Assembly: GCA_964552725.1 (NCBI GenBank)
Contig: CAZKHU010000094.1
Location: forward strand, 1-10,913
Reading direction: 5' to 3'
From: DYTH01 sp964552725
GTDB taxonomy: Bacteria; Desulfobacterota; Syntrophia; Syntrophales; UBA5619
Length of the DNA: 10,913 nucleotides
The translations under genes and the position numbers were made by a program. Shown here piece by piece: positions 1 to 6,585 of this stretch. The notes below the pieces were generated by a model, which did no database searches, had not been told where the DNA came from, and worked only from the letters and a program-made list of their open reading frames with translations. The number at the start of each line of letters is the position of its first letter. Within the stretch, counting starts at the first letter, position 1.

Positions 1-2
1 AT

Positions 3-649
3 ATCGGCGATGCTGCGTCAGCGGCTTTCACCGGCGCTTATTATCTCTCGACGGACAAGATTATTGATGCGAATGACACCTGGCTGGCGACGGCCAATTT
101 TGCGGCGCTTGCCGCCGACGCTGAGGCGACGGACAGCCGCATGCTCGATCTTTCCGGGATTGTGCCGGGGACCTACTATCTGGGGTTGCTGGCTGACGAT
201 GGCAATCTGGTAACGGAACCGGTGGAGACGGACAACGTCCGCTTTGCGCCGCTGGTGGTTCTGNNNNNNNNNNTCCCGATGCCAGGGAAAGCAATGATTC
301 GCTCAAGACCGCTTTTGTTGTGACTTTATCAGGCGGCGGCGCCAGCGTAACGGGGCTGAATCTGCACAACAGCGAAGATATGGACTTTTTCCGCTTCGCG
401 CTGTCCCAGTCTGCCGGAGCGGCGGATATCGCGCGGATCAATTACCGGACACAGGAGCCTTTTTTGCTCTTTAGTCTGCTCGATACCTCGGGCAATGTTA
501 TACGCAGCGTGATCGGCAGCAACGGAATTGCGGCCCTGTCGCTGAACGGTCTGGCGGGCGGCGTCTATTTTATGAAGGTTGAAGGAGCGCAGGATTTCGC
601 TTACAGCACGGGCTATGACTTGAGCATGACCGTCGCCGGGGCTGCCTGA
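3..649 (+). CDS. C-terminal part of a secreted CARDB/PPC-domain protein (5' partial, interrupted by assembly gap)
   Basis: The 5' end lies outside the window. Bases 3-263 read without a stop for 87 codons and contain a motif like the end of a CARDB (adhesion-related, Ig-like) domain: GAYYLSTDKIIDANDTWLA, then a PGTYYLGLLADDGN segment. After the N run the reading frame is different: from 275 it reads 124 codons to the TGA at 647-649, starting with ARESNDS and then VTGLNLHNSEDMDFFRFAL, the typical opening of a PPC (bacterial pre-peptidase C-terminal) beta-sandwich, and ending in YDLSMTV. I treat the two halves as one gene because CARDB followed by PPC is a common order and the ten Ns are probably a placeholder of unknown length. 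The function is probably extracellular binding or adhesion; no catalytic domain is visible. The gene ends 63 bases before the next secreted protein, so the two may be co-transcribed. The alternative is two different genes joined by scaffolding. Confidence 0.7.
264..273. other. Assembly gap (ten Ns)
   Basis: Ten consecutive Ns. The open reading frame is frame 3 before the gap and frame 2 after it, so the true gap length is not ten bases or bases are missing at its edges. The surrounding protein domains are of repetitive, multi-domain type, which often breaks short-read assemblies. Confidence 0.99.
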
Positions 650-712
650 GTGCAGAGGGGCGGAGTTTCGCGGAACGCGGGGAGTATTAACGAGTTTATA
701 AGGTCTCGATAT

Positions 713-2755
713 ATGACGGCAGCAGCGGAGATGCAGAACGCAGAACGAAACCGGAAAAACGGGTCACATGCCAATCGACTGTCAAAGTCCCGGCCCTGCG
801 GATTGTTGCGCCTGCTTCTGTCTTGCTTGTTTCTGTTGACTATGCTGGCGCCGCTGGAAAGTAACGCTGCGGACTTGGCGGTAAAAAACGGCGACTTCTC
901 CATCTCCAATCCTTCAGATCCTGATTTCGGATGGACCCTCAGTGGCGCGGCGTACATCGACGCGGGCGTACTTAAACTTCCGGAAGGGGGAGACAATTAT
1001 GCGGAGGCGTCGCAGAATATTAGTATTCCTGCGGGGACATCGACGTTGTCTTTTACCCTGACGAAGATAACCCTGGAGCCCAATCAAGGGAATCCTCCGG
1101 ATGCATTTGTCGTTTATCTGGAAGACCCCGACACAGGCTCGTCCCTTATCGAACCAATTGACGCTAATGCGATTTTCAATTTGCAGCAGACCGGGGAGGT
1201 CTATTATTCGCCAAAGGTAACCGTTCCAGGCGCTTCCGCAAGCGGATCCGCCTGGACTCCTGCCCTGCCGGCACAGGTGATGGTTGATGTCAGCGGCATC
1301 ACCACAACTGATATCAGTGCCAGGGTAGTATTTGCGCTCATAGGCTCAGCGGGTGGGGCAAGCCAGGTCGAGATCGACAATTTCCAGACCATAGCCGCCC
1401 CCGTGGCCAATGATGACACTTCCACAGTAAATGAGGATACGCTGACCCCGATCGATATCGATGTTTTGTCGAACGACACGGATCTCAACGGAAACGAAAC
1501 GCTGAATCCGGCCACCGTGGCGGTGGCGACCTCGCCTGCCCATGGGAGCGCTGCGGTTCAGTCTGACGGAAAGATTCGCTACGCCCCCGCCTCGAACTAC
1601 TGGGGTTCGGATAGTTTTACCTACACGGTGAAGGATAACGATGGGCATCTTTCCAATACAGCCACGGTGACGGTGAACGTGCTGCCGGTGAACGATGCGC
1701 CGGTGGCGAATGCGGACACGCTGACTGCGGCAGAAGACACGGCGGCGACCTACACGTCGGCGCAGTTGGTGGGCAATGACACGGACGTGGAAGACGACAC
1801 GCTGACGGTTGCCGGTGTGACGAGCGGCGCGGGCGGCACGGCGGCGCTGAACGCCGACGGGACGGTTACCTTCACGCCAAGCTTGAACTTCAACGGCGCG
1901 GCGAGCTTCACATATACGGCCAGCGACGGCAGTGCGACGAGCAACGCGGCGACGGTGACGGTGAACGTGGCGGCGGTGAACGATGCGCCGGTGGCGAATG
2001 TTGACACTTTGACTGCGACTGAAGACACTGCGGCAACTTACACAGCGGTTCAGTTGGCGGGCAACGACACGGACGTGGAGGGTAGCGCCCTGACGGTTGC
2101 CGCTGTGACGAATGGCACAGGCGGCACGGCGGCGCTGAACGCCGACGGGACGGTGACCTTCACGCCAGGCTTGAACTTCAACGGTGCGGCGAGCTTCACA
2201 TATACGGTCAGCGACGGCAGCGCGACGAGCAATGCGGCGACGGTGACGGTGAACGTGGCGGCGGTGAACGATGCGCCGGTGGCGAACGCCGGCCCGGACC
2301 AGTCGATAAGGGAAGGAACCGTCGTGACGCTGGACGGCTCCGCATCGACCGACGTGGAGGATGCCAATCTTGCGTATTCCTGGACTCAGGTTAGTGGGAC
2401 GCCCACGGTGACGCTTTCTGATCCGGCCGCGGTGAAACCGACCTTCACGGCGCCTTTGGTGCAAGCGGCGGGCGGTCTGCTGACCTTTCAGCTCAAGGTG
2501 ACGGATTCCGGCAATGCGGAGAGTATGGACACCGTTTCCATCAAGATCAATAATTATGTGATCCCCTGCGATGTGAATGACAATGGCGTCGTCGATCTCG
2601 CCGATTCCGTCCTCCTGCTGAAGACGATGTCCCGGCTTTCCACTGCCGACGCCGTCATGACGCTGGCGGCGGATGTAAACGGAGACGGCCGTCTGGATGC
2701 AGCGGAATTGATCTGCACCCTCCAGCATGCCGCGGGGCTGCGAGCCGTCCCATAG
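713..2755 (+). CDS. Secreted protein with three cadherin/VCBS-like repeats, a PKD-like domain and a C-terminal dockerin-like domain
   Basis: Predicted exported protein of 680 residues. I chose ATG 713 because AAGG at 700-703 lies 9 bases upstream; a GTG at 650 in the same frame would add 21 residues but touches the previous stop and lacks a clear ribosome site. Residues 1-52 form a signal peptide with a long basic start, a hydrophobic stretch (LLRLLLSCLFLLTMLAPL) and a probable cut near SNA/AD. Residues 53-228 look like a beta-sandwich, possibly carbohydrate-binding (WTLSGAAYIDAG, VEIDNFQTIA). Residues 229-325, 326-421 and 422-517 are cadherin/VCBS-like repeats (NEDT, GNDTDVE, FTPxLNFNGAASFTY). 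Residues 518-615 resemble a PKD domain (AGPDQSIREGTVVTLDGSAS). Residues 619-680 carry two 12-residue calcium loops, DVNDNGVVDLAD and DVNGDGRLDAAE, spaced as in a dockerin, with Cys619 and Cys668 as a possible disulfide. Role inferred: structural or adhesive, attached through the dockerin to a cohesin partner not in this window. Confidence 0.85.
   Translation: MTAAAEMQNAERNRKNGSHANRLSKSRPCGLLRLLLSCLFLLTMLAPLESNAADLAVKNGDFSISNPSDPDFGWTLSGAAYIDAGVLKLPEGGDNYAEASQNISIPAGTSTLSFTLTKITLEPNQGNPPDAFVVYLEDPDTGSSLIEPIDANAIFNLQQTGEVYYSPKVTVPGASASGSAWTPALPAQVMVDVSGITTTDISARVVFALIGSAGGASQVEIDNFQTIAAPVANDDTSTVNEDTLTPIDIDVLSNDTDLNGNETLNPATVAVATSPAHGSAAVQSDGKIRYAPASNYWGSDSFTYTVKDNDGHLSNTATVTVNVLPVNDAPVANADTLTAAEDTAATYTSAQLVGNDTDVEDDTLTVAGVTSGAGGTAALNADGTVTFTPSLNFNGAASFTYTASDGSATSNAATVTVNVAAVNDAPVANVDTLTATEDTAATYTAVQLAGNDTDVEGSALTVAAVTNGTGGTAALNADGTVTFTPGLNFNGAASFTYTVSDGSATSNAATVTVNVAAVNDAPVANAGPDQSIREGTVVTLDGSASTDVEDANLAYSWTQVSGTPTVTLSDPAAVKPTFTAPLVQAAGGLLTFQLKVTDSGNAESMDTVSIKINNYVIPCDVNDNGVVDLADSVLLLKTMSRLSTADAVMTLAADVNGDGRLDAAELICTLQHAAGLRAVP
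1688..1975 (+). repeat. Tandem 288-bp repeat, unit 1 (inside the dockerin-protein gene)
   Basis: The unit starts with GTGAACGATGCGCCGGTGGC and encodes 96 residues beginning VNDAPVAN. The identical opening recurs at 1976 and at 2264, giving an exact period of 288 bases. By eye the encoded unit differs from unit 2 at about 13 of 96 residues, mostly in its first half; the second half is nearly identical at DNA level. Confidence 0.9.
1976..2263 (+). repeat. Tandem 288-bp repeat, unit 2 (inside the dockerin-protein gene)
   Basis: Second copy of the 288-base unit. It is followed at 2264-2286 by the first 23 bases of a further copy, after which the sequence changes to a PKD-like domain. This matches duplication of one extracellular domain by unequal recombination. 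The repeat preceding unit 1 (about 1397-1687) is a diverged member of the same protein family. Confidence 0.9.
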
Positions 2756-2761
2756 TTTCTT

Positions 2762-2819
2762 CCTTCCGCTGCGTAGACAGCTTCGCACCACCGCGGACTT
2801 TTTCTACGCACCGCGAAGG
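2762..2819. terminator. Imperfect inverted repeat after the dockerin-protein gene (possible terminator)
   Basis: GCGTAGA at 2771-2777 is the exact reverse complement of TCTACGC at 2803-2809, and the outer arms CCTTC (2762-2766) and GAAGG (2815-2819) also pair, giving a broken stem around a 25-base loop. It lies 7 bases after the stop codon, where a terminator would be expected. The T run is inside the loop rather than after the stem, so a classical rho-independent terminator is not shown; it could instead be a 3' mRNA-stabilising hairpin. Confidence 0.4.
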
Positions 2820-2944
2820 GTGATTGTCTCCGAATTGTAAAACATCCAGGTTTTTTCCCCTGTACTCCTGATCATCGGAAAAATTTTATCAATCAATTTA
2901 ATTTCTTAAACAATAACTAAAAACCCCCGTCCATTCTGCATGCA

Positions 2945-2960
2945 TGGCATGTTTTATGCT
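2945..2960 (+). promoter_or_regulatory. Sigma-54-type promoter candidate (-24/-12) upstream of the lipid operon
   Basis: TGGCATGTTTTATGCT has GG and GC exactly ten bases apart and matches the known consensus TGGCACG-N4-TTGCW at 6 of 7 and 4 of 5 fixed positions. It lies in the 286-base non-coding gap, on the coding strand, about 82 bases before the acyl-CoA dehydrogenase start, so transcription would begin near 2971. If real, the operon would need an enhancer-binding activator; no such gene is in this window. The match is strong for an isolated site but was found by eye. Confidence 0.5.
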
Positions 2961-3041
2961 TTAGGGACGCGCGTAGCTGCTGGGGTAATGCATCCCTCTG
3001 CGGGTTGCCGATTAAATTACGGATTTATGAAAGAGGTTTAA

Positions 3042-4241
3042 ATGGATTTCAATCTCAATGAAGAGCAGAAGCAGTATCTCGATACGGTAAAGCGCTTTGT
3101 GGCAAGGGAAATAACCCCGCATGTGCTCACTATCGAGAAGGGACATGTCTTTCCGTTTGAAATTATCCGTAAGGCATGGGAACTCGGCGTCATGAATCTT
3201 TCCATTCCGGAGGATATCAAGGGTTATGGAGTGGATGCGATTGCGTCGGCGTTGATTATCCGGGAGCTTTCCTATGGCGACAGCGGAATTGCCACCTCGA
3301 CGATGTGCAACGACCTGGCGAATATTGTCATTGCCCTGCACGGCAGCAAGGAACAGCAGCAAACATTTCTTACTCCCTTTGCCGAGCAGGCGATTCTGGC
3401 GTCATTCTGTCTCACTGAACCGAATGCCGGTTCCGACAATGCGAGCATGACCACCGTCATGCGCAAAGGCAATGACGGGAAATACATCCTGAACGGCGCC
3501 AAATGCTTTATCACCAATGCCTCTTTTGCATCGCAGTTTACGGTCTTTTGCAAGGTAGGGAAGCCGGCCTCCCCGTTCATGGCCTGCGTGGTCATTCCCT
3601 CGCTTTCGCTCGAACCGGAAACGGCGGAACTCGACACCCACTCCTCCCGGGAGATTCCACTGCCCGGCGGAGGAAGAATCGTGACGGGCAAGCCGGAGGA
3701 CAAGCTGGGGCAGCGTCTCTCCAACACGGCCGCGGTTACCTTCGAGGACGTAGTCATTGAGGATGAACAGATAATAGGCGATCGGCGCCTTGGCTTCCAG
3801 TATATCACCGATGTTCTTGATTATGCCCGGCCGATGGTGGCGGCAATCGGGGTCGGCCTGGCCAGGCGCGCCCTGGACGTCGCCCTTGCCTATACGAGGG
3901 AACGCCGCCAGTTCGGGGAGCGGATTTGCGATATGCCGGTAGCCCGGGAAACTCTCGTGGCAATGTGGAAAAAGGTTGAGCTTGCCGATATGGCCCTGAT
4001 GAAGGCGGCGTTCATGATCAAGGATGGTTCGCCCGAGCAGGGAATGTATGCGTCGCTTGCCAAAAACATGGCCGCCGAGGCGGCGATATTCTGCGCTACG
4101 GAAGGGTTGCACCTCCACGGCGGATACGGTTTCATCGAGGAGTATGAGATAGCAAAGCTGCTTCGCGATGCCCAGATCATTGATATTTATGAAGGCACCC
4201 GCGAAGTTCAGAATATGATCATCGGCAGGGAGCTGATCTAA
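3042..4241 (+). CDS. Acyl-CoA dehydrogenase family flavoprotein
   Basis: FAD enzyme of 399 residues, the usual length for the family, which oxidises an acyl thioester to the trans-2-enoyl thioester and passes electrons to ETF. ATG 3042 follows AAGAGG (3031-3036) by 5 bases. The first family signature is seen as CLTEPNAGSDNAS (residues 123-135), the FAD-contact segment RERRQFGERI at 286-295, the second signature as HGGYGFIEEYEIAKLLRD (359-376), and the catalytic base is expected to be Glu384 in DIYEGTREVQ. Against the usual QxxGG, this protein has His357. A loop of roughly 20 extra residues (about 188-215, ending IPLPGGGRIVTG) precedes the KLGQRLSNT segment. It is the first gene of the operon and overlaps the next by one base (TAATG). 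In this setting it may desaturate a starter or product, or work in reverse as an enoyl reductase on an acyl-ACP; the sequence does not decide between these. Confidence 0.93.
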   Translation: MDFNLNEEQKQYLDTVKRFVAREITPHVLTIEKGHVFPFEIIRKAWELGVMNLSIPEDIKGYGVDAIASALIIRELSYGDSGIATSTMCNDLANIVIALHGSKEQQQTFLTPFAEQAILASFCLTEPNAGSDNASMTTVMRKGNDGKYILNGAKCFITNASFASQFTVFCKVGKPASPFMACVVIPSLSLEPETAELDTHSSREIPLPGGGRIVTGKPEDKLGQRLSNTAAVTFEDVVIEDEQIIGDRRLGFQYITDVLDYARPMVAAIGVGLARRALDVALAYTRERRQFGERICDMPVARETLVAMWKKVELADMALMKAAFMIKDGSPEQGMYASLAKNMAAEAAIFCATEGLHLHGGYGFIEEYEIAKLLRDAQIIDIYEGTREVQNMIIGRELI

Positions 4242-5242
4242 TGCTTTATTTACATGGCATTGGCCATTTTCATCCGGAAAACGTGATGAACAACCGTTTT
4301 TTCGAGGAGCTTGACATTGGGACCGACGACGCCTGGATAATTGAACGGGTCGGTATCCGGGAGAGGCGCACGGTTCTTTCTCTTGATTATATCATTCGGA
4401 CAAAGAACAGTGATCCGCGAGCTGCGGACGAGGCCAGCCTTTATACAAACGCCCAGACGGCGGCGTTTGCGGCAAAAACTGCCATGGAGCGCGCCGGAAT
4501 AAAACCGGAAGATATCGGCTTGGTAATATCCGGCTGCTGCGCCCCTTCCCATTCGACGCCGGCGGACGCGGCAATTATCGCCGCCGCGCTCGGGATCGAG
4601 GCGCCCTGTTTTGATCTTAATTCGGCCTGCACAAGCTTTGGAATGCACGTGGATTTTCTGAACAGGATGGCGCCTGAAAGACTTCCCCGCTATGTCCTGA
4701 TTGTCCAGCCGGAGAACATCACCCGGGCGATGGACTTCAGCGACCGGTCAAACTGCGTTCTTTTCGGCGATGGAACAACGGCCGCCGTTTTGTCGGGAAC
4801 GGTTCCTTCGCGTCTGGCTTTTATCGAATCAGATTGCATGACCAAGACCTCGGCATGGGATAGGGTGATGATTGTCAATGGCCATTTCCGTCAGGATGGG
4901 CATGCCGTGCAGGGATTTGCCATTCGCAGCATGACCGATTCGGTCAGAAAATTCCTGGCTGATGCTGATGAATCCTGCAGGGGGCGTTTCCTTTTTATCG
5001 GCCACCAGGCCAATATGCTGGCGCTCCGCACCGTCTGCGAGCGGGCGGCGATAGCCAATCAGAATCACTGGTACAATGTGGATTCATTGGGCAACACCGG
5101 ATGCGCCGGGGCGCCGGCCGTGCTCAGCGCTCACTGGAACGAATTGAAGGATGGCGACCGGGTCGGAATTTGTCTTGTCGGCGCGGGGCTGACCACGGTT
5201 CAACTGCTTCTGGAAGTTGATGATAGCAGGGTGAAACAATGA
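4241..5242 (+). CDS. Beta-ketoacyl-ACP synthase III (FabH-like)
   Basis: Thiolase-fold condensing enzyme of 333 residues, expected to join an acyl-CoA starter to malonyl-ACP and so begin chain building. The Cys-His-Asn triad of KAS III is visible: Cys130 in DLNSACTSFGMH, His255 in FIGHQANMLALR, and Asn285 in DSLGNTGCAGAP. The early motif WIIERVGIRERR (residues 32-43) is the usual substrate-pocket start of FabH. AGGGAG at 4227-4232, inside the preceding gene, lies 8 bases before the ATG. It shares ATGA (5239-5242) with the next gene, so translational coupling on both sides is likely. The sequence diverges from the housekeeping FabH of E. coli around the conserved motifs (GHQANMLALRT in place of HQANLRI), so a specialised starter, or a DarB/CerJ-like role in acyl transfer, is possible. 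Starter specificity cannot be read from the sequence. Confidence 0.9.
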   Translation: MLYLHGIGHFHPENVMNNRFFEELDIGTDDAWIIERVGIRERRTVLSLDYIIRTKNSDPRAADEASLYTNAQTAAFAAKTAMERAGIKPEDIGLVISGCCAPSHSTPADAAIIAAALGIEAPCFDLNSACTSFGMHVDFLNRMAPERLPRYVLIVQPENITRAMDFSDRSNCVLFGDGTTAAVLSGTVPSRLAFIESDCMTKTSAWDRVMIVNGHFRQDGHAVQGFAIRSMTDSVRKFLADADESCRGRFLFIGHQANMLALRTVCERAAIANQNHWYNVDSLGNTGCAGAPAVLSAHWNELKDGDRVGICLVGAGLTTVQLLLEVDDSRVKQ

Positions 5243-5829
5243 CCTATGAGGAATTTCAGCAGGGCGCGTCGTTCAACAAGGAGCAGATAATCGCCTTTGC
5301 GTACGGAAAACTGGTGGACGATCCGCCCGAGTCTTTTCTGGCCCGTCTGCCGGCCCCTCCGTTTCTGATGCTGGACCGGATTCTGGAGATAACAGCGGAC
5401 GGTTCCAAGGGGACAATAGTCGCCGAGCAGGACATTCATCTCGATGCCTGGTATTTTCAGTGTCACATGCCGGGCGACCCCGTTCAGCCAGGTTGCCTCG
5501 GTGTTGATGCCGTCTGGCAACTGCTCGGATTTTATTGCGTCTGGCGGGGGGCGCTGGGTTCAGGGAGGGCCCTGGGGTGTGGAGAAGTTGCCTTTAGCGG
5601 TCAGATACGCCCATTCAACCACATAGTTAGATATGAGGTTGATGTGAGGCGCCTGACGCATCTGCGGGAATCGGGGGCGACCATTGCCGTCGGCGAGGGG
5701 AGGATCTTTGTTGACGGAGAGGAGATTGCCGAGATTCATGGGGCCCGTTCCGGGGTTTTCAGAAATATAGCTTATCAGGACTACCCGCGCCGGTCGGCAA
5801 ATTCAATCGGCGGGAAGTTGGAAAAATAA
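5239..5829 (+). CDS. fabA: FabA-type 3-hydroxyacyl-ACP dehydratase/isomerase
   Basis: Hot-dog-fold enzyme of 196 residues, slightly longer than E. coli FabA (172). The active-site block reads WYFQCHMPGDPVQPGCLGVD (residues 71-90), with His76 and Asp90 matching His70 and Asp84 of E. coli FabA, followed by AVWQLLGFY. The second block, GCGEVAFSGQIRP (113-125), is also FabA-like rather than FabZ-like. FabA removes water from 3-hydroxyacyl-ACP and can isomerise trans-2- to cis-3-decenoyl-ACP, the entry to unsaturated fatty acids without oxygen. Whether this member isomerises is not certain, since related FabA-like domains in PUFA synthases only dehydrate in some contexts. AGGGTGA (5228-5234) gives a ribosome site, and the start overlaps the ketosynthase stop. 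A second dehydratase of FabZ type lies two genes on, so the two probably act on different chain lengths or intermediates. Confidence 0.9.
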   Translation: MTYEEFQQGASFNKEQIIAFAYGKLVDDPPESFLARLPAPPFLMLDRILEITADGSKGTIVAEQDIHLDAWYFQCHMPGDPVQPGCLGVDAVWQLLGFYCVWRGALGSGRALGCGEVAFSGQIRPFNHIVRYEVDVRRLTHLRESGATIAVGEGRIFVDGEEIAEIHGARSGVFRNIAYQDYPRRSANSIGGKLEK

Positions 5830-5853
5830 GACAAGCAGCGGGAAGGCAGGAAA

Positions 5854-6585
5854 ATGAGCGACGAAAAAAAAGTGGCAATTGTAACGGGCGGAGCAAAAGG
5901 AATTGGCGCCGCCTGTGTGCGCGAACTCTCCGGAAGGGGTTTTCGGGTGGGGATCTGCTTTCGTTCCAGCAAGGAAGAGGCGGAAGGCCTGCTTGCGGGG
6001 ATCGGCGACGGATTTTTACTGCCGGTTGATCTGGCCGATATTGCGCAGATAGACCAGATGCTCGAGATGCTGAAAAATGAAACAGCCCGTGTCGATGTCC
6101 TTGTCAACAACGCCGGCGTTGCAATCGACATCGATATGCTGCGGATGAAAATCGAGCAGTTTGACGCGCAGCGTGCGGCGGCGCGAGGCGCCTGGTACCT
6201 GACGAAGCGTGTTTTGCGCCAGTACATGCTGCGTGCCAACAGCGGCAGAATCATCAACATTTCGAGCGTGGTCGGCCATACCGGAAACGCCGGTCAGATT
6301 CCCTACGCGATGGAGAAAGCGGCGCTCGACGCAATGACGAAATCCCTTTGCCGCGAACTGAGGGGGCGCGAGATTCTGGTCAATTCGGTTGCTCCGGGGT
6401 TTATCGACACGGATATGACCGGTCGTCTGCCGGACGAAGTCCGGGAGGGCATCCTTGCCGGAATTCCGCTCGGCCGGATGGGACGGCCGGAAGAGGTGGC
6501 CCAGGTCGTCGGTTTTCTGGCAGCCTCCGGATCGTACATTACCGGCACGGTTATCCATGTGAACGGAGGAATGTATGGAGGCTGA
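5854..6585 (+). CDS. FabG-like 3-oxoacyl-ACP reductase (SDR family) with altered catalytic tetrad
   Basis: Classical short-chain dehydrogenase/reductase of 243 residues, expected to reduce 3-oxoacyl-ACP with NADPH. Visible motifs: cofactor loop TGGAKGIG (11-18), NNAG (85-88), Ser138 in ISSVVGHTGNAGQ, and Tyr151 with Lys155 in YAMEK, then PGFIDTDMT (181-189) and the C-terminal GTVIHVNGG. Aligned by eye with E. coli FabG, the tetrad Asn of the TNLxxVF segment falls on Ala109 in RAAARGAWYLTK, so the fourth catalytic residue seems to be missing. The gene starts 24 bases after FabA with GGAAGG and GCAGG upstream, and its end overlaps the next gene by 11 bases. Ketoreduction within this operon is the most likely role, but the Asn loss could mean lower activity or a different proton relay. 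Other SDR functions cannot be excluded, although the GNAGQ motif is typical of FabG. Confidence 0.88.
   Translation: MSDEKKVAIVTGGAKGIGAACVRELSGRGFRVGICFRSSKEEAEGLLAGIGDGFLLPVDLADIAQIDQMLEMLKNETARVDVLVNNAGVAIDIDMLRMKIEQFDAQRAAARGAWYLTKRVLRQYMLRANSGRIINISSVVGHTGNAGQIPYAMEKAALDAMTKSLCRELRGREILVNSVAPGFIDTDMTGRLPDEVREGILAGIPLGRMGRPEEVAQVVGFLAASGSYITGTVIHVNGGMYGG

Noticed and set aside
650..712. GTG start at 650 for the dockerin protein
   Set aside because: It would directly abut the previous stop, lacks a clear ribosome site and would add 21 residues before an already long signal-peptide start; ATG 713 has AAGG at good distance.
806..860. Possible lipoprotein signal (LLSC) in the dockerin protein
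   Set aside because: The Cys lies in the middle of the hydrophobic stretch and the residue before SC is Leu, not typical of a lipobox; cleavage after SNA fits better.
1688..2286. CRISPR-like or mobile repeat array
   Set aside because: The repeats are 288 bases, in frame, and encode a known type of extracellular domain, so they are coding tandem repeats.
1346..2791. Long open frame of 481 codons on the minus strand opposite the repeat protein
   Set aside because: It is antisense to a well-supported secreted protein, is very rich in Arg and His as expected from reading GC-rich Val/Ala/Asp/Thr repeats backwards, and shows no family motif.
3402..4118. Minus-strand open frame of 238 codons opposite the acyl-CoA dehydrogenase
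   Set aside because: The plus strand carries all acyl-CoA dehydrogenase signatures; the antisense product has no recognisable motif.
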